Origin: Penicillium oxalicum
Lineage: Eukaryota; Ascomycota; Eurotiomycetes; Eurotiales; Aspergillaceae
Reading direction: 5' to 3'
Assembly (NCBI RefSeq): GCF_001723175.1
Contig: NC_064655.1
Location: forward strand, 1,364,001-1,428,000
Length of the DNA: 64,000 nt
Part shown: piece by piece, positions 21,984 through 34,030 of the stretch
Position numbering within the stretch: the first letter of the stretch is position 1
Layout: every line of letters begins with the position of its first letter
Position numbers and translations under genes: made by a program
The notes under the pieces: model-generated
Seen by the model: the letters and a program-made list of their open reading frames with translations, nothing else
Database searches by the model: none
Told to the model about the DNA's origin: nothing

Positions 21984-22415
21984 TTTCGGTGTTGGCTCTC
22001 TCATTCTGCATGAAACACCTCCCAACATGGATGTGGTTTCTTATGCGCAGGGGAATATCTAGCAAAGGTTCGATCTGACAGTGCAAAGACGGGGTTTCAT
22101 AAATCTTTAGCAACCCAAAAGAGCGCCCAAGTTGCTCTCCGTAATCTCTGTGTTCTGAAAGGAAATTCAAAAGTCTCCCAATGCTGTATCAACCTCCACA
22201 TTTTTGTTTTTTTTTTCTTTGGACAACTGCTCTTCTAAGCTATGAAGCCGTGTAGCAGAGTAAACTTCGTATCGCTGGGATACATTCACGACTCCCACTT
22301 GGATATTCTGTCATGCGAAAAGTCAAGACAAGCCGCATGGCTCTTACCAGGGCATTGCAAGACAGTGAATACTTCCAGGGATGGACACGGTGGGAAAACA
22401 CACGCGTCATAAACA
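21984..22415. other. Convergent 3' spacer KH gene / RecQ gene
   Basis: No gene is supported. There is a T-run around 22202-22218; otherwise this is ordinary AT-rich 3' sequence shared by two converging genes. Confidence 0.6.
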
Positions 22416-24212
22416 TTAACAGTAATTGCTTGACATTCCTATCATGAATTCAAAGAGCGCATGGCCAACATCCATCTGACTCTTGCGTCGTGCCAAAGCC
22501 GAAGGTCCCTCTTTACAAAAGTCACAAGCAAAGTCGCAAGGAGAAGACGCATGGTCCAGTCCTTCAGGCCTATTGCCCCCGTAAGCCGGCAGCGGTTGCT
22601 GCGAGCCCATCTCTTCCAACTCATAATCTCCGAATAAATCCTTGATGAGCGCATGCCGACATTTACTGACAGACTCACAATAGCGGACCACTTTTTCGTA
22701 GCTCTCACGCCGCGCCATCTGATTTTTGAGGAGTCCGGCTACAAAGGCCTTGGATCCGCCTCGATTGCGCACATTCTCCGCATCGCGGCTGAGGCGTTCG
22801 GCAATACGATCGCGTTCCTGGATGTTGTAGTAGACGATTGAAGCTGCTGCCCGGCCATCACGGCCTGCTCGGCCGGACTCTTGCACAAACCCCTCGAAGC
22901 TGCGTGGCGGCGTCCAATGGACGACGAACCGGACGTGTGAATTGTCGATGCCCATGCCGAATGCGTTTGTGGCTACGATGATCGAAAATGTTGGGGGTGG
23001 TTTTCCGTCTCGGCTCTGCGATTGAGGCTGTGGTGCGGTCCACATCGCCTGGATGCGCGTGCGATCTTGAGGGTTGAGCCCGGCATGGTATGCCACCGCC
23101 GAGATGCATTCGTCCGAATCTAGTCGGTGGGCGAGCTCTTCGGAGGTTGCGCGCAGTCCGACATATATAATTCCAGACATGGGAGCGCGCGGAGCCGTCG
23201 CCGACGGTGTGCCGATGCGAGCCTCTTGGCGGTTTTTGATGGACTTCAGCCATGCAAGCAGGTCTTTGACACGGAGGTCTTCGGGCGAGAAGTCGTCGTC
23301 ATCATCGTAGTTTGCCAGGTATCGTACTTCGTAGTGAATGTTGGGTCGTGCCGAGGGGGTATTGAAGAGTTTTAACCTGGCAAAGTTGAGACCCAAGACA
23401 TTAATGATGTCAGAGCGCACTCGAGGTGTTGCGGTTGCTGTGACCGCTGTGATGGGGACAACAGGGTTGTCCAGATTCTTTCGAAACCAGCTTAATTCCT
23501 GGTAGGCTGGACGGAAATCATGACCCCATTCGCTGATGCAATGGGCCTCGTCAATAGCAACACGGGTCAACTGACCCTGCTGGTGCACGATGGAAAGATT
23601 GCGTCGGAAACTGTCAGTCTGACAGAGCTCCGGGGTCACATAGAGGAGGCGCGTGCGAGGATGGCCCGACAGCATGTCCGCCATGATCATCCGTCTCTCA
23701 GCCAAAGGCGTGCTGGAATTGATCGTCTGGACGGGGACACCGATAGCTTGTAAGGCATTGACCTGGTCCGTCTGTAACAATCGTGAGTTTATGGCCATCA
23801 ACAATCAATGACAGGACCCAGCGCCAACTCACCATCAAAGCCAGCAATGGACAGATGACGATCGTGACTTGTAGAATCCCCATCTATGTCAGTACGAAGT
23901 CCTATCCATGCAAAGGATAAATCTGCGAGTCATCCTGACTTACGCCCATTACTGATTACAGCCGGTAATTGAAAGCACAAGCTTTTTCCAAACGAAGTCG
24001 ACGCTTGCAGAAACACATCATGACCTTCGACCGCTGCGGTGATAACCTCTCGCTGAAGCGGGCTAATCCTCGGATTCCAAATCAGTCAGTGTACGTCATT
24101 CGCGTTTTGCAGGCTGTGGAGTTGCTGACCGGAATGATTTTTTACGGAACACACGATGCAGGTAGAAGTCCAGGTCTGGCTTCCGCTGCAGCAGGGCTCC
24201 CCCGCTAGCCAT
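22416..24212 (-). CDS. RecQ-family ATP-dependent DNA helicase, short form
   Basis: A 3'-5' DNA helicase of the RecQ family, expected in the nucleus in recombination and fork repair. Exons 24212-24130, 24062-23944, 23867-23833 and 23771-22416 give 530 residues. Visible: PLQREVITAAVEGHDV (motif 0 region), the Walker A STSFGKS at 49-55, LTIVICPLLALM, DEAH at 153-156 in IDEAHCISEWGHDFRPAY, TAVTATAT, NAFGMGIDNSHVRFVVHW, QESGRAGRDG, and four zinc-site cysteines (RYCESVSKC ... CDFACDFC). There is no HRDC or long N-terminal extension, unlike Sgs1/MusN. It may correspond to the smaller A. nidulans RecQ (OrqA), which I cannot verify. The intron 2 acceptor CTACAAG at 23868 is preferred over an earlier AG because it restores the GLTIVICP frame. 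Confidence 0.88.
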
Positions 24213-24777
24213 TTGGCAGCATATCAAACAAATGCAGGCACGGAAGTGGTAGGCTTGGGTGACCTGAACTTTGTTGGCTTGAGATGTTTCTTCTCGACGC
24301 GCTTGCTGAGCGCGGCGGAGTCAACGCGAAATCACGTGTCTTTATATCGATTCTTGCGGCGCCCTTGGATTAAAGACTTGAGATGTAACATACCTGGGAC
24401 CAAACTTTTTTTATGTTTGCAATCGTCTAGATTTCCATTTGGGATGAGATGAAGACCTCAACAACGGACATCGTAAGACTCCAGCCACATTGGGCAATTG
24501 TGGCGATCAATATTTACTGTGGGTAGGCCCCAGAGCTGCCCCTGCTTAAGGCTTCTGCCGTAGAAGAATCACTATGTGGATGTGAATGTGCACAGCTCAG
24601 AATCAGGTCACAGTACAAGACAATCTGATCTGTTAGACCTCTACATGATACAAGGACCGTGGAGTATTCAACGATGAATTCGCGTCAATAGATAGGTATA
24701 TTGCAGGGTTGTGTAGTATAATCACATAATGTACAGGTATCAGTAACAATTCACTTCTTTCTCCGCGGTTTGTGTTG
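24213..24777. other. Spacer: RecQ promoter, PPR gene 3' side
   Basis: No gene is supported. It contains AATCACGTGTC near 24330 (an E-box core) about 120 bases upstream of the RecQ start. The left half is probably PPR 3' sequence. Confidence 0.55.
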
Positions 24778-27303
24778 TTACAGGGCAGGACGCGGTCCGC
24801 GAGACATCTGCTTGTCAAGCTCTTCCTTGACAGCTATCACATCGGCTGCCTTGCGATGGTGTGGATGCCAGAGGCGTTCCAACTGTAGCCAAGCCTCCAT
24901 GACCTCCTTAGGACCATAGCAGGCACCAAAGGCGCGCAGAATCACCACGACCATCTTGCGGCCGACAAATACACCATTCTCCAGATGCCTATCAAGATCG
25001 TCGTGGTGTTGCAGACCGAGACTGATCGGAACAGGCCTATCAACGTCAGAGAAAGACGTAATCTCAGGAGGCACTCCATGGGATGCACTGGCAGTGTTAT
25101 TGGCGTTTGGCCGTTCGGAGGATTCAGATTCCCCGTCTTTCATGTCAAGATTTTGCTTCACGACACAGTCCACAGCATCATGGCTTGTTGACTCAGAAGC
25201 AGCCAAAGGGTCGGGCGCTGTCTGGTCACCCGCCGATGGAAGATGGGTGTAAAATTCATCCGTACTACTGGCCACTGCGGCATCCAGCTCATCCTCCAAA
25301 TGCATGGCTTTGGCCAAAGGATTCTCCCACTCCATCTTGCGCGGAACTCGGTGTCGTTGTTGGGCGTCCAGCCTTGCCTTCGATGCACGCAAAGCTCGCA
25401 GATAAGCATGCCAGACGTGACGAAGACGCTCAGGCGACCATTCATTTTTGTGATGGCCATGGATAGCGAACCCCTCAAAAAGCATCATGTAGACAATTTG
25501 ATTTGGAGGAACGTCGAAAGCGTGCTCCATATCCCGGAGGACCATCGCAACTTTGTCAAACTGTCCACTCTGGCGGGCATAATACCGGAGAAAGATGTAA
25601 AAAGTGCGAGTATCCGGAGTCATGGGGATGGAATCCTGCAAAGCCTGGTGATGTTTTGGGGATCGGTGCATGAGGGCCTGCGAACGCTTGAGGAAGTCAC
25701 CTAATGCGCGGCTGCTCGTGCGGTATTTGGAGAATACGGAAGAGAGGGAATGTTCGAAGACGACTCGATTGGCACTGGTGGTCAGTGAACGATTCGGGCT
25801 CTTCTTCGCTCTCTGCGCATCAATCATGCGACTGTACAGCTGCTCTGCGGCCGCGGGGTCACCTGCTCTGATGAATGCAGAGCACAGGCTGTTCAAAACG
25901 ACGGTGTCAACAAGGTCTCCTGCCTGGATGAATTTCTGGAAATGTTCTGAGATTCCGTCCAAATCTCGCCGCACGCCGGCGGAATAGATTTTGGCAACCA
26001 GGCCGAATCGAGTGAACTTCAAATTGCGCCTCGTCATTTCATGTTCGAGTCTGTCGGCGACGGTAAACTGGCCAGCCTTGATAGCTGCATCGTACAAGAT
26101 GTTGAATACTACGTCGTCGGCTTCAATTCCCGCCACATGCTCCATTTGCTGCCACACGCCGATGGCGCGCACCAGATCACGCTTGAGGACCTTTCCACCC
26201 CCACGACTGGCGAAATGTACCGCAGAAGTCCACATTGATCGAGACATGCTTTTATCTGAAGCAATCATATCTTGCACGAGAGCGAGGTAGCGCCGAGCAT
26301 CGGCCCATCGCCGGTTCGGAGCTCTGGCGAAAACGCGCAGTAGTTGTCCACGGACCTTGCGCGGTAGACTTGCAATCCCCGGCGCGGGAATATCTCTGTA
26401 GAGTCGAAACAGATAAGCAGTCGAAGGAGATTTCTCGTGATGAAGCACATGAATCAACTTCGCGACCGACAGTCTGTGCGACCCGACTTCGTTCTCCGGA
26501 AGCTCCTTTTCTTCTCGCTTGGCCTGTACTTGGTCTTTGGGAAAGACGACATCCATCGGCTCTGCCCATTCGTAATCGTCACCCAGGATTCGACGGTATA
26601 GATTGGAATTCATACGGTGCCTCCTTTCATCAAATGAGAGACCTGCTTCACTTTCAGAGGCTGACAGAACCTCTGAGTTCCCAGAAAGAGCGATTGGAGA
26701 GAGGTCCTTGTTATGGCCAGCTGTGTTTCCCGATTCCAATATCGAGTCAAGCATCTGAGGCCATTTGTGGGGGTGAAATACCTCATCAGACATGCTCCTT
26801 GAACGGTGTCCGGCGATCTCACAACCCACCCCTTTTTGCTTTGCACGGGGGGATTCCCCAAGATCGTGCGACTGATTGTCTTCGTTTGCAGGCAGCAAAG
26901 CAGTACTGATCCAGGATCGAGATCGCGACGGCTGCATCGTGGACCCCAAATGCTCCCAGCGTTGTCCAGTAGCAAGCTGCCTATTTTCGTGACCTGCCAC
27001 ACCCTTTCCACGCAACCTTTGCAAGTGTGGACCGGAAGCTCTCAATGACACCGTAGAGAGTTTGCGACGTTGTGGTGCATGTTCGTTGCAAAATCCTGCG
27101 AGGACGAGCGATCCAACGAAAATGTCTGCTATTGACGCGACGGAAGGCCGTATGCGGTGGGAGGTAAATCGGCAGGGGGATACATGGTAACGAGACGATT
27201 TTGACTGAGACATGGACGATTGAGAAGAGATACGCTCGCCTGAGAACTGCTTTGGAGGATCGCGCAGGCTCGGCGAGCTGGGGAACCTATTGGGAGGAGG
27301 CAT
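24778..27303 (-). CDS. Pentatricopeptide-repeat protein, probably mitochondrial
   Basis: A single long exon. From the ATG at 27303 (MPPPNRFPSSPSLRDPPKQF) it gives 841 residues. The middle carries helical PPR units: VFNILYDAAIKAGQFTVADR followed by LEHEMTRRNL; VVLNSLCSAFIRAGDPAAAEQ followed by LYSRMIDAQ; TFYIFLRYYARQSGQFDKVA followed by MVLRDMEHAF; and QIVYMMLFEGFAIHG. The C-terminus is another helical pair (KMVVVILRAFGACYGPKEVMEAWLQLERLW). Fungal PPR proteins of this type bind mitochondrial transcripts for stability, splicing or translation; the target is unknown. The N-terminal 200 residues are Ser/Arg-rich, as in a targeting region. The frame is open to 27732, adding 143 codons, but that part would fill the promoter shared with the mS23 gene, so I did not include it. 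Confidence 0.8.
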   Translation of the reverse strand: MPPPNRFPSSPSLRDPPKQFSGERISSQSSMSQSKSSRYHVSPCRFTSHRIRPSVASIADIFVGSLVLAGFCNEHAPQRRKLSTVSLRASGPHLQRLRGKGVAGHENRQLATGQRWEHLGSTMQPSRSRSWISTALLPANEDNQSHDLGESPRAKQKGVGCEIAGHRSRSMSDEVFHPHKWPQMLDSILESGNTAGHNKDLSPIALSGNSEVLSASESEAGLSFDERRHRMNSNLYRRILGDDYEWAEPMDVVFPKDQVQAKREEKELPENEVGSHRLSVAKLIHVLHHEKSPSTAYLFRLYRDIPAPGIASLPRKVRGQLLRVFARAPNRRWADARRYLALVQDMIASDKSMSRSMWTSAVHFASRGGGKVLKRDLVRAIGVWQQMEHVAGIEADDVVFNILYDAAIKAGQFTVADRLEHEMTRRNLKFTRFGLVAKIYSAGVRRDLDGISEHFQKFIQAGDLVDTVVLNSLCSAFIRAGDPAAAEQLYSRMIDAQRAKKSPNRSLTTSANRVVFEHSLSSVFSKYRTSSRALGDFLKRSQALMHRSPKHHQALQDSIPMTPDTRTFYIFLRYYARQSGQFDKVAMVLRDMEHAFDVPPNQIVYMMLFEGFAIHGHHKNEWSPERLRHVWHAYLRALRASKARLDAQQRHRVPRKMEWENPLAKAMHLEDELDAAVASSTDEFYTHLPSAGDQTAPDPLAASESTSHDAVDCVVKQNLDMKDGESESSERPNANNTASASHGVPPEITSFSDVDRPVPISLGLQHHDDLDRHLENGVFVGRKMVVVILRAFGACYGPKEVMEAWLQLERLWHPHHRKAADVIAVKEELDKQMSRGPRPAL

Positions 27304-27777
27304 GAGAGAGCAGACATCGTGGCATTGGCTTAGCCATGCATGTCCAGTGCAATATGGAACCGATCGCAGAAAGTAGTCTCCGCAACTGCTCCGGCCAGAA
27401 ATCAGATGAGTGCCCCAGCAGGGGAGGAGAGAGTGAGCCAGAGGGGAAGCAATTCCGTCAGGATCCCGTTGGGTACAGCAAGTGTCGTCGTAGTGAAGCT
27501 GGGGTGTTTTTCTCGACGAGCGGCCGGGCTTTCTGGCTTTGCAGCGGGACCCGCTTCGGCCAATCGGAGTCGTCCTCTGGCCCCAGGGCCATCTTTTTCG
27601 CTCCCGCAGCAGTCGCAAGAGCAACATCTGAGACTCTCTCAAGTCATCGCCGACCTGATAGCCCCTCTGTCTGAACGCTTCTCCAAGCGACTTATTGCCG
27701 CTCGCTTCACTGCTTGAGCATTGAAACTTCACAGGTCATAGAAACGTTGACGGCTCATCCGTCGACCCCTTGCTACG
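27304..27777. other. Divergent promoter PPR gene / mS23 gene
   Basis: Up to 474 bases between two divergent genes for mitochondrial proteins. The minus-strand frame stays open across most of it, without a clear family motif. I treat it as promoter and leader, with the caveat given for the PPR gene. Confidence 0.5.
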
Positions 27778-28676
27778 ATGGGCAAGATCAACCTGACCGC
27801 GCTCCGCGTGCGCAAGACGGCGCTCAACCAATTCGCCAGCGGAAAGATCAACAAGCTTCCTCAATGGGTCGACGTTGTGGGAGATATTCCACCATCAGAG
27901 ACCTTGATCCGAAGACCCACTCCTCAGCACCAGCTTGTTCGCCAACGGCTGAAGACTGTTGCCGGATCGTCGAAGCCGCAGGTCGTCTTCGAGGTCCAGG
28001 AGAAGCCTCGCAAGTCCAAGAAGCCCAGTCGACTTTTCCAGCCTGTCGAGTTGAAGTATGAGGAGGATGAATTGCGGCACAACTTTTTCCGAGACCACCC
28101 ATGGGAGCTTGCTCGACCTCGTGTGCTCCTCGAGAGCACTGGCAAGGACCACGAGAATTATGACTGGAGTCGGATTACACAGCCTGGGAAGCGACTAGAT
28201 GGAGAAAGGTTGGTGCCCTCTCAGCCTGTGATTTCCAAGAATACCATTGGTTCTCAGGTTCAACCATGCATTCGTGGCCCTCAAAGAACATTGCTGACAC
28301 TTATATTTCATCTGCCGCTAGTGTTGTCCAGCGTCAGCTTTGGCTCCTGAACAATGTCCCCGATATGACCAAGAGCCACGCATATGACATTGCACGACGT
28401 GAATTTTACCGTCTGCGGCTGCAGGAGGATATTCAGCGACGGGTTGCTGCCGAGGAGGCTGAAGCGACTGGTGCTCAGTTCGGTCCGTCCTACCTGGAAA
28501 TCGGCATGGACTTGGAGAACCAGCAGTACGAGAAATGGAAGGCATGGGCCAAAACAGAAGCCCAGCTGTTTGATCAGCGTACGGCAGCACTGTCTGGCGC
28601 CCCTGAGGTTGCGCTTGAGCAGCAGAGCCAAACGGAGGAGACCTTTACGGAGCTGACAGACCCAGTTACCGTTTAG
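27778..28676 (+). CDS. rsm25: Mitochondrial small-subunit ribosomal protein mS23 (Rsm25)
   Basis: A component of the 37S mitochondrial ribosomal subunit. Exons 27778-28208 and 28322-28676 give 261 residues; the intron 28209-28321 has donor GTTGGT and acceptor CCGCTAG. The start [19 protein letters not shown] and then [21 protein letters not shown] are the family signature. They are followed by [18 protein letters not shown], then [33 protein letters not shown]. The length fits fungal Rsm25. The protein is basic at the N-terminus and has no obvious cleaved presequence. It is divergent from the PPR gene. Confidence 0.94.
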
Positions 28677-29965
28677 GTCGACTGTTTGTAAGTTGACGGT
28701 GCCTGTGATGGGCATCAGAGTAGTGTGGCGTGGACTTCTAGACTCGGGTAATCCTGAGACTCTCTTCTTTTTGCTGGACATGTACATTATTTTCCGAGCT
28801 CGAGTTCGTTTTACAGTCGAGGCTTATTGTGTCTATTTGCGAGTATGCCATGTTGACCCTCAAATCAAATCAAATAACGCTTCTTGGCTATCATATTCCA
28901 ACACTCACCTGCCACGAGGGGAAGCAAAAACACACACAACACTTTGGCTATGCTGGCCGCCTATCCTCATTTCGCGTCTCTAGAAGCACTCTTCATTCTC
29001 GAGGGCCAAGCTCATACCTGAGTCCCGTCCGGGTCACGGGAAAGCCCGCTTGAGTGGAGTAGGCGGTGGTCATAGTCATGCAGCATTCCCTTTGTCTCTG
29101 CATCTACTGAGTCTCGACCAAAAATGAAATCAATTGCATCTTTCACAATGTGGTAAATGCATTCTTTGGTCTCAGAGATTGCTCGGGTGGATGATTTCAA
29201 GCTGCCTTGCATAAATCTCAACATTGACCCCAGCTCCCTGACGGCGGTGGGCCTTGGCGTGGTTTCACCTTCGGACCTTTTACTCGCGCGGCCAGACTCC
29301 CCGTTTCCAACGACCAACTAGTCTTGACGTTGATCTACTCAATCTTAGCTCGGCTAAGCCGCACCTCGTCTCAACAGAACGCTCTCTGTCGGTTTGATCT
29401 CCACTGCTAAATTGGAAGTGGTCGCTGGACTCGGCATCTGCAGTCTTCGTCAACTTCAATCCGCCAGACCAACTAGCCCATTCTCCCTTGATTCCAGCGG
29501 CTCCAACATTTTTGGGCACCGAGTGGCCGCCCTCCGCATCGGTCTCCTCCCCCGCGATCTTCGCCGCGCGAGCCGTGTCCAGCTTTTCGGCCGCCTCTTA
29601 GGAGATTGCTTGCAGTGCTGTTCTGTTCCAATACTCTCTCGCGCTTTGATAGGGAACACAACGCAGATCCGACAGGCTTCCGTATTCGACCGTCCCACTC
29701 CAGCTGCTGCGCCCAGCCGTCATTCCGTCGACACCAGCTGCGCATCCTGCGCCCCCAAACGACCGAACAGTTGCCATTCATTTTGCCCGATCACAAAAGA
29801 TTAGACAATGTTTAGTCTATACCGGATGGACAGATTGAACTGGTAGAGGTCGAACCTTCGAGCATCTTCGCCATTCGACTGTGAACTCAACTATTGGCGG
29901 AGCACGCGCTCATTGTTAAAATCACCATAAGTGCTCGATGACAGTGAATAGTAGTCTTTTCGAGC
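28677..29965. other. Spacer mS23-sog2
   Basis: 1.3 kb without a supported gene. Short frames on both strands (for example 29394-29804) show no motifs. Since both genes are on the plus strand, most of this is probably sog2 promoter and a long leader. Confidence 0.5.
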
Positions 29966-32900
29966 ATGATTCCTAGCACAATTCGACCGGACGATACCAT
30001 GCGAGGGCCGCGCGCGCCCTGGGGCGTTACCGAGGAGGACGAAGCAGAAATGGGATCCACTGACTCCCTTATACCACCACCGTTGTCCCACAATGATGGA
30101 TCGTCGCACACGGAAGAAGATGCATCCAGACCAGGCACAGCCATGAGCGATTACCCGAGCGGTAGCAGCAAACATTCATCCAGCTCAAAGCATTTGACAG
30201 CCGAGGAAACGATCGAACTTGCCCGGTACGCGGTGGAGAGTGGCATTCAGGAAACGAAGCGCTCTTTAGCGGGCAGTGAGGCTGTCACCGATGTGGTGAA
30301 GCCGAAGCTCACCATTGATTTAGGGCATTCCCATATTGTGAGGATACCAGAACCGGTTGTGGATATTATCAAAGATGAAGTGGAGAGGTCTGTCGGCATG
30401 AGCCGCTCTGTTTCAGAACACTCTGGTCACAGGAAACAAACTGACCTGATCATGTTCGCGTATCCTTTAGGCTTTCGCTGTCTAATAATCACCTCTTCCA
30501 TATTCCTTATCGCTTCGCGGAGTGCTCCCATCTGCGATACCTAAACATACGGGCGAACCATTTCCGTGAATTCCCGAAAGGAGTATGTGTAAAGGGTGAA
30601 TCGAATCATCCTGTGGTACGACGGAAACTAACATTGTGCAGATCTACAAATTACCTCTCTTGGAAATCCTGGACCTGAGTCGAAACAAAATCTCCATCCT
30701 GCCAGATGAAGTCAGCAAATTAAAAACATTGCGTGTATTATCAATTATGCAAAATCGCTTGGACGATCTACCCATGGGATTGTCCAGCATGAACAAACTT
30801 CAGATTCTCAAAATCGCGGGCAATCCCCTTCGGTATCCCCTCCGGCGTGTACTTGAGGCATCGGAGGCCGAGGTGGCGCACGCTATGACCGATAATGAAA
30901 AGGAAGTGGCGGTGACTGCGGAATTGAAGCGATTTTTGAAAACACGGCAGCAAGCTACAACCCCGGAGCTGGAGAGCAGCAGCGATATGAGGTTTGTCAT
31001 GACTCCAGGGACCGCAGTAAATGGTATTGACACAAATTTCGCGTTTTACCAGTGACATTAAGTTTGACGCACCGAAGCCCGTTCCGGTGAAAAGAAAATT
31101 AAGCAGCCGTTTCCCCGTCATTCCAAGCACTGGAGATAGCTCTGCATCTTCATCTCGTTCTCCTTCAATATCCAGGCCTCCGCATGCCCCATCCAAGTCA
31201 CATTTTCGCATGGCATCAGGCCAACAACCAGCCGGCTATCATATGCCAGGCCTCCAGCGGCCTGGGGCAGCGCCTCACTCGATCAATGAACGGAACCGAA
31301 GTAACAGTGAGGGCATCATTCAAGCATCTTATTCTGCCCGGAACAAGCGAATGGGCCTTGTCACGCGCAAGAACACCGACCTTGGCACATTAGATGAAAC
31401 TCGACCCTACCGGAATAGTCATCTGCGTGGTCTGAGTCATGGCTCTGTGCTTCGTACACACGCTGCTATGCCGCCCCCCGTGAGTAGCAGCAGTTCCTCA
31501 AGTCCTAGCAGCCCGCGAGAGCGTCGACGACCGCGGGATGGATGGGTGAACCGGATGTCGAGCCTGCCAGAGCATAAAGGTGAAAAAAGCAGTGATGGGC
31601 CAATAATGGAGAGTGCCAAAAGTATTCTGTTCGCGTTAGTCCAAGTCCACAGTCACATTTCAACACTGATAAATGTGATTCATCACGATGACACGCGGCG
31701 CCAGAGCCTTGAGCTTGTTTTCTACAATGCCTCTACACACGTTGACCGTCTCAACGAAGCTTTGGAGAAGGCCGAAGCTTCCTCGACAGGTGATGCTGTG
31801 TCCGTGCGGCTCAACACTGAAAATGTGAAGCGTGAATGCGAGACTTGCGTTGTGGCCTATACCCATGTCGGCACACAACTTCGCAATAGTGCCGCCAAAA
31901 TTGTCGCAAATGGGGACTCGCGATACGTGCGCTCGTTGATGCTGATGATGTATGGCAGCCTTGTGGAATTGAGGAACGCCTGTGCCGCTCTCAGCATTCT
32001 CATGGGCCCTCCTCAGAGAGACTTTTCTCTTCCAAAGCCAGCTGCTCCAGAGATGATGAAGCCTCCTCTTTCTGACCGACCCCAAAGACGGAATGTCACG
32101 CCGACTCGCGAAACGACGTCCCAGACGCGGCGGTTCAGAAGTGATACCACAATTAAACATCCTCAGTCGGGGCCGGCTCCTCTCTTATCCCTGAATGTCT
32201 CGAGTCACTCGGGCGTTAGCTCACCGGGTTACATGACGCCTTCCTTCAATTATTCTCGAAGTCGATCAAGCAGTCGGTCAAATCTCATCCATGCTGCTGT
32301 GTTGCCCTCCTCGGCAACCCCTCGATCGGGCGAGGCGTTTCCCCCGATTCCTGTCTCCAACGGTGGCCCGCGCATCAATCCATTGACTGGTCTTGACGAG
32401 GTCGAGGAAGACAGAATATTTGAGAAAATCTTCCACCAGCTCACTTCCGCATACAGCTCCGCTCTTCAAGCCCTTCCTCTTGCTCGACGTCAGTTCAGCC
32501 GATGCCTTGAAGTCGCAGAGCAATCCCGTGAGTCAGAAGGAATCCAAATTCTCTGGAATAACCTGATCCGCCGTTGCCGCTTCTGCCATGAAGTGTCCGA
32601 AGCTTTGGGAATGCGCCTATCGAACATGAGAGTCAAAGAACCGGGTGGCGGGCTCCGGAATCAGCGCGAATTCTGGCAACTTTGCAAAACCTTTATGCAA
32701 TCTTTCGTCGATCTGGTGACGGACATGAGAGAAGTTCGCAGCATGCAATTGCTTCCCGGAGACGTGATTATTATCTTGCGCCCCGTTCAAAAAGCCAGTC
32801 GGGAAGCTGGCCGACTCATCGAGGCATCTCCATGGTCATATCTCGCCGACATGGCCCCAACAAGTACGCCCAGCAACCTGTATGGACCGCCACTACAACT

Positions 32901-33174
32901 CCCCCACCCGCATCCTCAGCACCAAGCATCAGTGTCGACCCCGGCCATTGGATCCCACTCGAATTCCTTCGGCATTGCGGCAAATATGTCCCCGCAATCA
33001 ATTACTATGCCTGCGACCCCGCTCAGCGCTGCGCTTGGGCCTGCTGCGCAGGCGACTGTACCATCAACTCCAGCCAGTGCCTACAGCGACAAATTTTTCG
33101 AAGGGGATGTTTTCCAACGGGCAGACTCACTCCTTTCCATGCCGAATCAGGCGCCTTTCTTCAGCCGTCGGTAG
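29966..33174 (+). CDS. sog2: RAM-network leucine-rich-repeat protein Sog2
   Basis: A scaffold of the RAM (NDR/Cbk1-Kic1-Hym1) pathway that controls polarity, hyphal shape and cell separation. Exons 29966-30387, 30471-30582, 30642-30991 and 31053-33174 give 1001 residues. Introns are 30388-30470, 30583-30641 and 30992-31052. After a Ser-rich N-terminus come leucine-rich repeats (RLSLSNNHLFHIPYRFAEC, LRYLNIRANHFREFPKG, LEILDLSRNKISILPDEVSK, LRVLSIMQNRLDDLPMGLSS, LQILKIAGNPL) at about 140-235. The Sog2 domain follows (SAKSILFALVQVHSHISTLI; DSRYVRSLMLMMYGSLVELR; FHQLTSAYSSALQALPLAR; FWQLCKTFMQSFVDLVTDMR), interrupted by long Ser/Pro-rich linkers. A second in-frame ATG at 29999 (MRGPRAPWG) is possible. 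The splice from exon 1 to exon 2 restores the first LRR exactly. Confidence 0.93.
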
Positions 33175-34030
33175 GGTGTTCTGGGAGACAATCTCAATTT
33201 AACCGCCATTATTTGGGCGCAGGCATGGGTGTGTCATGTTCACGATGAAGGTTGAGCGCTTGGCTCAGCTTTGCGGAAGAAGAAGGCACAGTCCACGAGA
33301 AGGTGTGTATGTGTATTCAAAGCGTCCATGTCAGGACCCAGCGCGTGGACAGTGCAAGATCTCGAGTGACTCCCTCGCCTTTCCCTTTACTTCTGCCTCG
33401 CATTTCATATGCAGTGTCGTTTTTCTATGGGGAAGCTTATGTGCTATGAATGTCATGTGTGGGGTTTTGATTACAATTGATATCATTATAGCGTCTAGAC
33501 GACTGAATTTGAATTTGCCAGCTGGTCTCAAATTAATTCTGAATAATCCCAGTGTCCTTTCGAAATATGAAGTACCAATTTATTCGAGCTTGTGCTTCAT
33601 TTTTGAAGAGGCATTTGCAGATTACAGACGATGAGTGGTTGCATCTCGGCGCGTCTACCAGCATCCCGGCAAAGCAGTAATCAGTAGCTGGCACATCGAC
33701 GGACAAGGATTGGGAATCAGGGTACCTTTGTCACCTCACTCGACTGAATGATTGTTTCGTCCTTGTCCATTGTGCGTGTCAATCTACTTGCCCGAAAAGC
33801 CAGATTCCTATCTCATACCACCTAGTGGGCCAGTCCTTGCTAAGCTATCGAAACCACCGAAAAGACGAGCTCAAAAAACCAAGTCGAATGCCTTCTAGCA
33901 TCCGCAATGTATTTTCTGCTCTATAGACCAAGTTGATGTTGATCCTAGAGTGCACAATCTTACTCATAGCTGGAGCGAATGATGCAGGATTTAAATAACG
34001 TGAAAGTTTACGCCCTGGACCGGATGTTAC
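33175..34030. other. Convergent 3' spacer sog2 / carboxypeptidase
   Basis: No gene is supported in 856 bases between two convergent genes. It is AT-rich, with several possible polyadenylation stretches around 33480-33560. Confidence 0.6.

Noticed and set aside
27304..27732. N-terminal extension of the PPR protein
   Set aside because: Kept out of the coding feature because it occupies the shared promoter and starts 46 bases from the neighbour's ATG; mentioned as an open question.
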